The notes below the pieces were generated by a model that did not search any database, was not told the origin of the DNA, and worked only from the letters and a program-made list of their open reading frames with translations. The translations under genes were made by a program, and so were the position numbers. From Scatophagus argus (Eukaryota; Chordata; Actinopteri; Scatophagidae), in contig NC_058515.1 of the NCBI RefSeq assembly GCF_020382885.2, forward strand, positions 9,159,223 to 9,223,222: a stretch of DNA of 64,000 nucleotides. The letters run 5' to 3'. Shown here one piece after another: positions 18,723 through 30,589 of this stretch. Each line of letters begins with the position of its first letter. Within the stretch, counting starts at the first letter, position 1.

Positions 18723-18794
18723 GGGGATGTAGCTCAGTGGTAGAGCGCATGCTTCGCATGTATGAGGCCCCGGGTTCAATCCCCGGCATCTCCA
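18723..18794 (+). tRNA. tRNA-Ala (anticodon CGC)
   Basis: A 72-nt intronless tRNA. The acceptor stem GGGGATG pairs with CATCTCC plus discriminator A. The A box TAGCTCAGTGG and B box GGTTCAATCC are canonical, and the anticodon loop TTCGCAT gives CGC. A run of T directly downstream can serve as the Pol III terminator. Confidence 0.96.
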
Positions 18795-18815
18795 AGTTTT
18801 TTGTTTTTTTTTATT
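18795..18815 (+). terminator. Pol III terminator T-runs after tRNA-Ala
   Basis: Runs of four or more T (GTTTTTTG, then a longer run) begin within a few bases of the tRNA 3' end, as expected for RNA polymerase III termination. Confidence 0.7.
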
Positions 18816-18949
18816 TTTGGACGCGCTTCAGAATAAAGATATTACATATGGTAAGAAAGCTGGTGTTCGGTTGTTAACTCGAATACAATTCTAAAAAAAA
18901 AACAGCACATACTTTATATAAGAGATACAATAAACAATGAGCTTTCGAG

Positions 18950-19114
18950 ATGAGAGACGTTCGTCATTGGCCAGACGGAGCACTTGCTCAAATCTGATTG
19001 GATGCTGGAGACCTTCGAAGCGTGGGAGTGTTCACGCACGCTAATATCAAACACTTATTTCTCGCCGGCCAAATTATTTTCAGTGGTGGGTGAAAGCCAC
19101 TTGATCGAGACATT
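18950..19114 (+). promoter_or_regulatory. Putative dtx4 promoter with paired CCAAT boxes
   Basis: Two inverted CCAAT boxes (ATTGG at 18966-18970 and 18997-19001) are spaced about 31 bp, a spacing common in NF-Y-driven promoters. No clear TATA box. An ATG in strong context (A at -3, G at +4) follows at 19115. Assignment to dtx4 depends on the upstream exons proposed at 19115-19302. Confidence 0.4.
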
Positions 19115-19302
19115 ATGGATGAACTGATAGGTAAGCTGTAGATAAATATAACAGCAGTGACAGATAATCAAATTAATAACCATATTTCCTGGATTTTACC
19201 TGAAGACAGAAGATATTCTCCAGTGACAGATGGATCAGAAATCACCCAAACTATTCTACAGAGCAGTGATTTGACTGGAGACTGTGGAACCGACATAACC
19301 CG
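19115..19302 (+). CDS. Candidate upstream exons giving dtx4 an N-terminal leader
   Basis: Exon 19115-19130 opens with ATG and ends before GTAAGC. Exon 19206-19302 is stop-free and ends before GTAAAT. Read together they start MDELIDRRYSPVTDGSE and end in phase 2. The acceptor just before the dtx4 start (GCAG at 19861-19864) accepts that phase, giving ...DITRSR directly before the dtx4 [12 protein letters not shown]. The result is a leader of about 40 residues. I recognise no homologue of it. It could instead be a chance-open 5'UTR or part of another small gene. Confidence 0.35.
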
Positions 19303-19871
19303 GTAAATGTTGAAGTTATTTCCTTTGAAGAATGATATCCTCCCTTACAGACAGCACATATTTACTAAAAAATAATAATAAAATAAGCAGCCTTGCACTG
19401 CGCGATCAAAGCCAGTCTGTCACAGTAACCTACTTCACGAGTGCCGCACCACCGTGAGCATCGAAGATGCATTTTCTCCTCTCACCCTAACTTGATTGTG
19501 CCGGAGAAATGATTTCAGTAGACGTCACTCATCTGCATAGGGAGTAAAATGCAACCATCCTGCAAGGCTTTATGCGCCCAGCAACTCTCTGTATCGTCGT
19601 CGTGTGATAAGGACCTACTAATTGCTGCATAACCGAAACTACAAACATGGAAGGTACGGTTTGCATGTAGTGTCATCCCAAAATAAACATCCACAGATAG
19701 AAGACACATCTGGGTTGCAAACTGTCTAAGATGGATGCAGCGCCGCTGCGCGCAGGGATGCACGACAGAGAGGCAGCAGAGTATCTTTAAATGCCAATCA
19801 TCCCCGCGGTTTCGCTTTCATTTATGCCTCCATGTTGTCAGTTTTATTTTTTTCATCTTTGCAGGAGTAGG

Positions 19872-22800
19872 ATGTTACTAGCATCCGCCGTAGTGGTATG
19901 GGAATGGCTGAACGAGCACGGACGCTGGCGGCCCTACAGCCCGGCTGTCTGTCATCACATCGAGGCAGTCATCCGGAGCGACCCGCGGTGTGGTAGTGTT
20001 GTCCTCGGCCAGGTGGACTCGCGCCTCTCGCCCTACATCATCGATTTGCATTCCATGCACCAGTTCCGACAAGACACAGGTGAGAATAACAGAGGGGTGG
20101 GGGTGGGGGGTGTTACGGTGTACCCCGGGCCCGAGGTGGAGGCCTTTATCTTACCCATGAGTGTCTACTTTATCTTGGGAAGCTTTAATTGTTAATTTTG
20201 TTCCAGAAGTTGGTGCCTTGGCGGGAGTGTTTTTCTGCAAAGTGGCTTCTTATCTTCACAGAAATGACACAAGTGCCATCTTTTTCATTGTTTGAGATCT
20301 TCCAGTAGCTTCCTGCATGTGTGTCCATTTTATTTAATGGATGAGCAACTAGGATAGGCGCTGTGTGTATGCAATTTTGAAAGGTGTCAGCAACGAAATG
20401 AGTCACTCTGGCATGGCCTGTGTGTGTTTCCATATGGCACATAGGCCACAACACCAGTTAAAGTGTCCAATCGTAGCCACAGACACCTACAGCAACTTAC
20501 TACAAGCACTATTATCTTTTGTAACAGGATATGGACATAAGAAGTCATCTTTCACAAGTCAAAGCTTCATTGGCTCCATAGAGTTAAGCAGAGAACTGTA
20601 AGACAAAACAGGGAATTGTCAATTGTCAGATGTCTAACTTTGGCAAAGACCCAAATATTTCCCATCTTTCTCAACGCTGGCCAACAAAAGCCTTTGTGCA
20701 GTTTGTTTTCCAAACCCAGCAGAAGCTGAAGGGGGGGGGGTAGCTAAAGAGGAGACAGAGAGAGAAAGGAGGAGGTGAGGTGTGAGAAGGGTGGGAAGGA
20801 ATTTCAGGAGTGTGAGGTCATTGATAAAATGGGTCGATGGGAGCTAATCTCATGAATGGACTCCTCTGTTGTCTTGTTAAATGTCTATGCATACTGTGCC
20901 ACACATACTCTATGACACTCATTTAAATGAATTGTTTTTTAGAGGCTCTGTGTTTCACATACTTGATTTTAGTGTATGTTTTATATTTTGCATGAGTTTG
21001 AAAGAAAGCTGAACAGTAAAATGTAAATGTTCATGATTTTTGCAGCTCTGACAAAACTGCCCCATGATGCCCAGAAAGGTTTCACACGTCATCCTGATAG
21101 TCAAACTCACTCATCTTCAGGAAATCTTTGCATCCCCTTGTTTTTCATGCACAGAATTTGAATTGTGAAGGCTTTTACAGTATGAAGACTCTGTACAGTT
21201 TCTCTGGACACCCTGGGAAAGCAAACACAGCCAGCTTTGGGTCGGATCAAGGCTGCCAGCCAATCAGAATTCAGAACACCATGTGCTGTTACCAGGGGAA
21301 ACCTGTTTGCCCAAATTTTTAACAAGCAAACACAGACATGTTGAATTTGTTAGGGTTGCAGTCTACTTGTCCACAGCAAATACTACCGCAGTCAGTCACT
21401 TACCTCCTGTTGTAAATATCTCTCATCACCAAGCATCAGGATTTAGCTGAAGTCAAGAAAATAAGATGCAATGATGCTGACTTTATTGTTATAGCACAAG
21501 TCTTGCACTAGGAATCTTCTCTGACAAGCACTAAAGTGAGTGCTATTTGTGGATATAGTCCAATGTAATATGACAGTAATACTAACAGTTCCTACACCTT
21601 GTCAACATCTTAATAATGTACATGAATCTTTTCCATTGTTATGACTCCCTAATTCCCTGCCTCAGGTACCCTTCGACCGGTACGACGTAGCTTCTACGAC
21701 CCCACCTCAGCTCCAGGCCAGGGGTGGTTGTGGGAGTGGGAGAACGACGCAGGCAGCTGGACGGCGTACGACACCGAGGTGGGCATCGCCATCCAGGCGG
21801 CACGTGATCGTCAGCAGCCCTGGCTGGACCTGGCACCACTGGGTTTCTGCTACCTCATTGACTTCGAAAACATGACCCAAATCAACGGGCAGACGCAGCG
21901 CTGCCGACGCATCCAGCGCCGCTCCGACCTGGCTTACCCGCTGGTTTCCGGGCCTCTGCCTAAATCCCACCACGCCTGGGGGCCCATGTCCATGCCCAGC
22001 CATGGAGGACTTCTTGGTGTGGATGTATCTGGAGTGGGTACTGGGATAAGAATGAGCAGTAGTGGGACTGGAAATGGCAGCGCTTACCCCAGTGGTGCGC
22101 TCCCTGCCTCAGCCATCACCTCCCTGGGACAACCCTGCGCCTGTCAGCAGTGTATGTTGGTGTTAAGTGTCAAAGCGGGAGCCATGTCAGCTGCTCACAC
22201 TCTGGGTCGGAGACCTCCACAGACCAAGCCACCTAGTCCCAAAATCAGCAGTCACCCTGTCCAAGGGGGTTCGTACTCGCTAACGCTGCCTCGGCCTCCT
22301 TCCCTATCACGGTCATTTTCCCCCCACAGGACGTCAATAGTTGGGGCAACAGGTGGCTACAGTGTAGGTGGTATGGGTGGTCCAGGAGGTATAGGTATAG
22401 TCGGTGGTGGTAGTGTTGGCAGTGCCAGCCTTGGTTTTGGGGGAGGCTTCACCCACTCTCTTTCCCTTCTTGGCTCAGCTACCGCCGCCCTCTCCATCTC
22501 TTCCAACCGCCCCCCTCCCCCACCTCTACCTCCTCCTCCTCCACCTCCCCCTCCACCCACCACCACACTCTCATCTGCCTCCATTGCTCCACCTCAACCC
22601 TCCACCTCGTCCTCCCTGTCTGCTTCCTGTCCCGCCACTACAGCGCCCACTTCAGGCCCTCCGCTCATCTCCACGGCTGCCTCTACCTGCACGCCCTCGC
22701 CTTCTGCTCGAGTCCTGGGTCCAGTGTCTTCATCTGGTGCTGCTGCCTGCGCTGCCCCTCTGCCGCCCCGGTCCAGTCTAGCAGGGCTGAGCCGGCCTGC

Positions 22801-25800
22801 ACTGCAGCGAATCGCCATGGCTCAGTCACGTGCCCTTATTGCCTCTGGGTGAGTAGACGGCAAACATTTATTTTACTCTTCTATTGCTTTACTGTCCAAC
22901 TGGGAACAAAGTGTATGCATTTCCAATGGAGCATAGTTAAGCAAGGTCTACAAAAACAAAAAACTTAAGTCCCAAAATTAAATTCTTCTTCAACCCAGCT
23001 ACATTGACAGGTTTGTATATCGGTGTGAATAACAGGTGTGCTGTGCTCTTGCACCGCATAAAACAAAGAGTGTAGTGCTCAACAATTGTCAGGCAATTCT
23101 GAATTAGACAATTTTTAGCTAGAGTTGCCCTTTAAGGTTAAAGCTGCAATAATCAATATTTTCAAATTAACAGCTCAGTTCAGCTCAATTTATTTATATA
23201 TCACCAAATCACAACAAACATTATGTCATGACCCTTTCCAAATGGGACAAGTTTGGATAGCACTGCTTTCAAATCACTATGTGTAAAGTTAAAAGGGTTG
23301 CTTGTACTGACAAACCAACAGAGAATTAGCATTCACGCGCTTAGCGACTAAATGGTGAACATAGTGGAGCGTTTGTAGCTAAAAACAACTCTCTGCTAAG
23401 GATTAGGTAGAGGTAGACCAGTTAATTGGGTCATAATCGCTATTGCCATTTATCAATTACTTTGAGTGGATCTTTGGTGATCCAGATGTATTTATCTATT
23501 TAGATAGATTAGTTAGATATTTATTACTTTTATTACTAGATGTTAAGTTCAAATGTTCTCCAGTATCTAATAAACCTGAAGATAAATTTCTGACAGTGTC
23601 ACATTTTTCCATGGGGGTGGCAATGACCAACAATTAATCAGCTGTCATTTATTTTCCTGCTACAACCTATCTTTTATATCAGTCAACTTCTACATAAGAG
23701 TGTAAGCACATTTGTAAGCCTACTAACAGAGAAAATAAATCAGATCAAATCATATACTATAACAAAGTGTATAAGCAGTGGGACACTATCAGATTAAAGA
23801 GAAATGAGGGCCATTATGGGTCTGTAATAATAGAGCTTGAATGCTGGAAAAGGATATTTTAATTGGCCCTAATTGTTCAATGTTTGATGTGACATTCAGA
23901 TAACATGGTCACAGAGACTACATGCCTTGTCAATATACAGCGTATGAAAGAAACTGAGCCCAGCTAAACAGGATATGCGAGAAAATCAATTTAGACAGGA
24001 ATTTCTCATTTGTTAGAAGCCCTCATTACACAGTGTGTGACATCGGCACTCATTAGCATTCATGAGCCTTTAATCTTTGTGACAAAGTCCATCGGGTTCG
24101 TTCATTTCCACAGAGAGAAAAAAAAACAACACAAAACAATGAAGAGCATTCACAGTGAACACACCAAGCGCCCACAATGGCTTCACATTCCATACGTTTG
24201 TCGTGCTATCACTTGATGATGAATTTACCTCACAGACAAACACACATGCTCATACACATAGTTTGTTTGTAGTTTTCACACCAACAATTGTGTGCTCAGA
24301 GTCTCAAAGAAGGAGAAAAGCCTGGAAATCCTTTGTGGTATGGACCAGCTGATCTGATCTCCCCCTCGACTCTGAAACAGAGGCTAATATATTGAAGACT
24401 CAACAAACCACATCTTGAAGAGCTCTCTAACATCCCACTCTTATGGAATGACTGATATTTTCATCAGTGGTTATGCTGGAGTCTTTTCTTTGAGATTGGG
24501 CACAAATGTGACATCAAAAATGGAAACCGAAAAATGATTGTATATGCATAGTTTCTGGATGTTTAATTGAGAGAGAAGGAGTAGATTGTTGGAGAAAGCT
24601 GATTAACAAGAGTGAACCTAACATCTTCAGGAGCTCCATATAAATTTGTGTGAGTCATTAAGCACCCAAAGACTCAATGTGTGACCATGTGGTGTTCAGG
24701 TGCTAACTGTTGTCAGTATCAGTGAATGTTAAGGAGTAAGGAGGAAGTCACAGTATCTGATCATCATAGCCAGAGGGCATTGATTAGCAAGATGTCTGTG
24801 GTGAGCGTTACAAAGAGGTTATCTGATGCCTCAGAAGAGACTCGGAACAAGAACGCAGCTGATCCTTCATTTATTTTATCATTACTTTCTGTTGAGCAGT
24901 CGGTGCAGTTTGTGGGCCTTGTTGTGAACATGCTACAAATTTTAGCATCCAGATTTCATCAGATTCTAATTATAGCCCATCTTTTCAGGTTCGTTAAGTC
25001 TCACTCAAAGAAATCTTTCTGAGTTGCTCTACATTTCACTCTTCACGCAAATGTAACCTGCAGGAAAATCTTCTAATTCTTTTGCATCCTACATTATTCA
25101 CACACATACAGTCACTTTGTCTGTGTTTGACTGCAGGTCTGCATGGACTTGGCTGCTTGTACTGTGATTAAAATTTGATAAATGACCACATGCTGGGGAT
25201 AATTTCTCCATGAGCCAGCCCAGGATCGCCCCCAACGGAGCACCCCGGCTTTCTGAATCCTCGCATTAGCAATCCAGCTAAGCCTCAGATTAATAGCAAA
25301 TACCACAGGCTTAATATTCTTGCTTCAGTAATCTTGTATTTTGTGTCAGGTGAGCTGTGTGACTGACCCATTCTTTCAACATATCAGGTGAGAGCACCTG
25401 CTGCTGTGGTTAAACCGCAGACGTCACAGACAAGAGCCTCTCTGATCCCGTCAGAATGGGATTCCCTCTGCTGCTCGCCCTTCTTCTCCCCTTCTGCTAG
25501 GTCTTCACTTAGTGCTCCTGCTGTCATCATCTTATTGCTTAATCCCTAAATTCAGAGCTGGCACCAAAGGCACCTCTAGTTAATTTTCATATTGAGCCAT
25601 TTAAAGAAAAACAACTGAAAAAAGTTGATTTTTGGCCTTTCAAGGATTGCCATCAAATTATTACAACAATAACAATAACAGCAATAACAAAAACTGTGCT
25701 GGTTTGTTTAGGTTTGTTTAAGTTGTCCCCAGCTTTGTTTCAAGGCCTCAAAACGCAGCCATCAACGCCCCGATTTGAACTAAATGCGAGTTGCTGACTG

Positions 25801-28800
25801 TGTCTGTCTGCATCGGTAGACATCGCACCTATCTGTCACATGAAAGACATTACATATTTCACATTACACATAAACATCCGATCCATCGTGCATGCTAAAA
25901 TATTCATTGGTTCAGCTTTAAGGCAACATCTGTGTGTTTCACCTGGAGTTCGGATTATTTTTGTCTAATTATAACCTTTTGTGAATACACCTCCTGGTTG
26001 CAAATCCAAACCTCTCAGCCACAATCATGATCATGTAATTGATAAAACTAAATAAAGATGATTCTTTTGTACCTAATTTTAACACTTGTAAAGAGAACCC
26101 AGAATTTCATCATTACATCATTTATCAGTTAAGATGAACTTTACTGATTCCACAGAGATAAACTAAGGTATCACAACAACAAATGGAGGTACAGGAGTGT
26201 AGATAAATAACTTCACAAAGCTAGAGTACTGTTATTATGAGCACTGACAAAGGAAGTGATAAAGATAGTAAATTAAAACGGACAATAATATGAATAGACA
26301 TGAAAACTGAATGATTTTGTATGCACTTATAGTTGACAATAATTGTGCTGTTGGCTTTCTGAAAAGACAAGAATTAAACCATGTTATGATTGTAAGTGTA
26401 GTTGACGACAGAATAAAATAATCTTATCCAGGAAGTTCATTGTTAGCATTTCTTGTCGTCACACTCTTGAGAGAGTTTACTTGCAGTGAAATGGAGCAGA
26501 TGGTTTCCAAAGGAGGCATCACAGATTATCTCAGTGATGAGGGCTGCCTTCGGCCCGCTCACCTGTTGCGCTCCTTTCTCCTCTCACTGCAGCGCGATTC
26601 GCTTCGCCACAAAACCAGCACTTCGTCTTTTGTGTCCCGAGCGGAGTTTTGTCTCTTACTTCAGGTTTATCTTTCTATCAGACTTGATTTCAGATGTGAA
26701 CTTGTACTTGCTGAGTGTGTATAAACATGTGTGTGTGTGTGTGTTGCCATATGCTGCAGCTTGTACGCTCCCATCATCCAGCGGTCCAGATGGAAGCTGC
26801 TCTAATGCCACTAGATTAGCCGGGATCAAGGAAACGTGACGAGCTGGCACTCCTGTTGATTCCCACCCTTTCTCTGCTGTCTCCCACCTTCGTTTAATCT
26901 GTTTTATGGAATCGTTCATGTTTTCCTGCCTGACACACAAATGTCAACCAGCTCATTCATGCTCGGGTTCGAGCCAGACAGCCAGCCTGTTTTGTTACTG
27001 CGTGAATCACGTAAGGCACGTACACAGGAAGCTAACGGGAAAGCTCGGACACTTTGTTTGTTTGTAAATATAGCAACAGAGTACAGTGTAAGCAGATTTT
27101 CAGATACTGGAACCGTACAGTACAGTAACTATTCACTGTTTTGTTTTTGTGTTGTTGTTGCATAATCTGTAAGGACACAGGGATTCTTCCATCTAGTGAG
27201 GAAACTGCAGAAAAGTCAAAAACATCTTCAACCTCTGCAAACGTTTCCATTTTTTTTTAGTAGGAATGTTCCAGTGAACTGATTTATCACAAAACGACAT
27301 AATTTAAACTAAAGAAACAATATATATTTTTTAAAAATACTCCAAGTGGAGAAATGCACAGTAAATGATTTTAACATTTTACCATTTCACAAATCAAGAG
27401 GAAAGAACTTCACTCATATACAGGAAGAAGAATGACAAAAATAGAATGAAGAGCAGATTAAATACTTTAATATTTATTAAATTTACAAAATTTAATATAT
27501 TAAATGTAGTTGTACCGTTTGAATATAACAAGCATCCTGTTATGAAGGGTGTTTTTGCCTGCCGCCATGCCAGCGTTAATGCTTGTTGGTGGATTTATGA
27601 AAAGATCTACAGGGACTGCAGGCTGTGATGCATACATTACAGGTATAGTCAAAGTGATCACAGGGTGATATTAATGCAAAGAAAGTGTTAAGGTCACCCT
27701 GTCCAGACCTGAGGCTGGAATTTTAAGAAAGCGGGTATAAAATCTTTGCAGTGGCAATGTGTTGGTACGCAATCTGTCAACCTTATGGCGACCTGGCAGG
27801 GCAACGTAGTCATGACAGGTAATCTCTCCTGTGACGAATCTCTGGCCTACAACCAGAGTTTGGTCAACAGATGGAAGCAGGTGGATTAGCCCTATATAAG
27901 AAGAAAGGAGACGTGACACCGGCACACAAACAGAGGAGGAGAGAGACAGGGACGGTACTGTTGAGCTTTGAAACAAGTAGAAATTATTGCTGGAATACCT
28001 CCAGTTGGCTTTGTGGTCTTTGGTGCTTTAAAGCAGGAAAAATGACTGTTATCAAAACTGGCAGACCGTAAGTACGCATTTTTGGCTGAACTGTAATATG
28101 TAATTATGTGTTTTGTACATGTGTTTCATCTACAGCACAGCAGTGTTTAAAGACGCATAAGGGCATGAGTGTTGCTGTCGTGTCAGAAATGTTTTTGGAC
28201 TCACACAGCATATTTAAGGAGTTTAAAATTAAAAATAAAAATGAATTGTGTCCCCCAGTCTCTATATAGTCTATAGATTAGTTTGACCTCCCTGTTTTAA
28301 ATTTAAGGTGTCTTAATTTGTCTTCAAATTTTGTGAGTTTTGTTTCTCCTGGGTTCTTGGTTGGCATTACATCAGCTGCACCAAAAGGCAGCATAACAGC
28401 CAATTTGTGTTCTTCTGCCTGTGTGCGCATCCTAATCTTAAGCCTTACATTAGCAGGAAGTCCTACAATTATAGGACAGTGTGTCAAGTTGTGATGAGCA
28501 ACGTCTGTTTGTTAGTCTGCATGACTCGGCAAAAGCTCCTTAACCTGCTGACATGGGGTGAACTAGAGGCTATCATATGCCACTGCCGGCTGTCTATCAT
28601 TCCACCTGTTTAAAGGTGACTCATCAGATCTGGCTGTCACAAATCTGGGCTGAGGCGACCGGGCCAGCTGCACGTCTGCTTTTTTAGTGGGTCAGCAACC
28701 TGTTGATTAAAATAAGTTTGTTTTCTTGTGTTTCAGAGTGCCAACGGTTCCAGTGAAAAACCTGAATGGATCAAGCCCTGTGCACCCTGCACTGGCAGGT

Positions 28801-30589
28801 AAATGACTCAACATTATTTATGTTTTCTTCATTATATTAAAATTAACTACAAACACTTTCAGAAGCACTTTGTGGACTTCTTATTTCTTAAAGCTTGTTG
28901 TACTTCCAAGCTCTTCAGATAAACACTTATCTGAATAAAGAGTTCATGAATAAAATCCAAATACAATGTCTCCATGCATTCCCCCCTCTGCTGGCTGTTT
29001 CCAGGCATTACAGGCATTCTGATGAGTGCAGCAGGACTTCCTGTCTGCCTGACCCGTCCTCCCAAGCTGGTGCTTCATCCTCCACCTGTCAGCAAGAGTG
29101 ACATCAAGCCTGTGCCTGGCCTGGGCCACTGCTGTCGGAAGACCACAAAGAAACAGGCTCGTAAAGGTGCGTTTAACCGTTAAACTGTGCTTGTGCGCCT
29201 GTTTTTCTCACCCATTTATGCAATCGTACGTGTCATGTGCATTGTGGTCCTAAACAGATTGTCATACTTTGTGTTTCTGTCTCACAGGCAAGACCCCCGA
29301 GGAGGTGGTGAAAAGATACCTTCAGAAAGTTCGTAATCCCCCAGAGGAGGTGAGTCCTACTTTTTAGTGATTTTCAGCTACTGTTTCTGTCAGATAAAAC
29401 CAGACTGGGACAGGGGAGTGTGTTTCTTCACTCACCTTTAACACCGCTTACAGTTCTATCTGTGTTGACCATTTTAACACTCAAGATTAATTTTATTGGT
29501 CAACATTGTAGGAAACTTGGCTTTAGATTCCACCCATGCTGCATTTACAGAAAAAAACATTACACACACATAAAAGGGTAAGAGAGCAGGGAAGCTGTGA
29601 CAAGAGTTGCTGTTACAAAACAGAACAGCAACCTTAAATATGCAAAGAAAGATAAGTCAACATAAAAAAATAAACATGTTTCAAACTGTCCATATCAGAT
29701 CAGAGAAGTCATATTTCTTATTCCCATCTCAGGACTGCACTATCTGCATGGAGGCCCTGGCTGGACCATCAGGCTACAAAGGCCCCGGTGTCGGTGGCAT
29801 CTCCCGAGCCGAGTCGGTGGGCCGTCTGGCACAGTGTGGACACCAGTACCACCTCCAGTGCCTTGTTGCTATGTACAACAACGGCAACAAGGATGGCAGC
29901 CTCCAGTGTCCCACCTGTAAGACCATCTACGGAGTCAAGACCGGCAACCAGCCGCCGGGCAAGATGGAGTACCACGTCATCCCTCACTCACTACCTGGCC
30001 ACCCAGACTGCAAAACCATCCGGATCATTTATAACATCCCTCCTGGCATCCAGGTAAAGTCCTACTCATGTTTATGTGACACTAACTTTTAAGATTTAAA
30101 CACAGGACGTGTGATTGGCTTTGCTGGAATAATGTGGTTAACTTTGCTCTTGCTGTTTAGGGCCCAGAGCACCCAAATCCAGGCAAACCCTTCACTGCCC
30201 GCGGATTCCCAAGACACTGCTACCTCCCTGACAGCGAGAAGGGACGCAAGGTAAACAAGAACTCTTCTTTTCAGTCTAATTTCATGTCAGATTTCAAGCT
30301 TACATGACTGGATTTTGTGAGAAAGTGTCCTGTTCTCACTCTTAATCTCTTCGTGCAGGTTCTGCGGCTTCTGTTGGTAGCATGGGACCGCCGGCTCATT
30401 TTCTCTGTGGGTACATCCAGCACTACGGGCGAGTCAGATACAGTCATCTGGAATGAGGTGCACCACAAGACAGAGTTCGGCTCCAACCTGACGGGCCACG
30501 GCTACCCCGACCCGGGCCACTTGGACAACGTCCTGGAGGAGCTCAAGGCTCAGGGAATCACGGAGGAGGAGTGTCTACCCAGAGACTGA
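19872..30589 (+). CDS. dtx4: Deltex 4, E3 ubiquitin ligase
   Basis: RING-DTC ubiquitin ligase of the deltex family, linked in mammals to Notch signalling and TBK1 turnover. Eight exons join in phase: 19872-20079, 21666-22848, 28737-28798, 29005-29166, 29288-29349, 29733-30053, 30161-30250 and 30359-30589, for 772 residues against about 619 in human. Two WWE domains (about 8-78 and 79-155; [34 protein letters not shown]) form the Notch/ADP-ribose-binding half. A long Ser/Gly/Pro linker contains a poly-proline run near residue 350. The RING (about 561-625) shows CTICMEA ... CGHQYHLQC ... CPTC, followed by the deltex C-terminal domain ([20 protein letters not shown], then GHGYPD). The start [19 protein letters not shown] equals that of human DTX4 rather than DTX1 or DTX2. 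Extra length lies in the linker exon. The large intron 22849-28736 may hold a second promoter. Confidence 0.95.
20080..21665 (+). other. dtx4 intron 1
   Basis: Intron between the two WWE exons. It holds a GA-rich stretch near 20745-20800 and no recognisable gene. Confidence 0.7.
23174..23250 (+). repeat. Fragment of a dispersed teleost repeat
   Basis: The stretch around TTTATTTATATATCACCAAA followed by TCACAACAAAC resembles a short element I know as abundant in spiny-rayed fish genomes. It is degraded and family assignment was not possible. Confidence 0.45.
26134..26206 (+). repeat. Possible degraded dispersed repeat (ACTTTATTGATCCC type)
   Basis: GATGAACTTTACTGATTCC and the following TATCACAACAACAAATGG resemble a common fish interspersed motif. 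The match is loose. Confidence 0.25.
27893..28067 (+). promoter_or_regulatory. Candidate internal dtx4 promoter and alternative first exon
   Basis: A TATA box (TATATAAG, 27893-27900) lies in dtx4 intron 2. With a start about 30 bp downstream, the first ATG in the transcript is at 28042 (A at -3). It reads MTVIKTGR and stops at a donor (GACC then GTAAGT, exon end 28067) in phase 2. That phase is exactly what the next dtx4 exon (28737) needs, giving [20 protein letters not shown]. The short protein would lack both WWE domains and keep RING-DTC. Confidence 0.4.

Larger units (their letters stand above)
22849..27892 (+). other. dtx4 intron 2, 5' part
   Basis: AT-rich intron sequence with two small repeat fragments (23174 and 26134) and a short GT repeat near 26728. 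Several TAATTA/CATTAG-rich patches (for example 24000-24090) could be conserved enhancers, but nothing decisive is visible. Confidence 0.5.

Noticed and set aside
19351-19375. A third exon ending the 19115-19302 frame as an independent micropeptide of about 46 residues
   Set aside because: It needs a 48-bp intron (19303-19350), shorter than vertebrate splicing normally allows. Joining to the dtx4 exon at 19865 is also in phase and more plausible.
22404-22818. Proline- and glycine-rich ORFs on both strands over the dtx4 linker
   Set aside because: Out-of-frame shadows of the low-complexity dtx4 exon, which has clear deltex continuity in its own frame.
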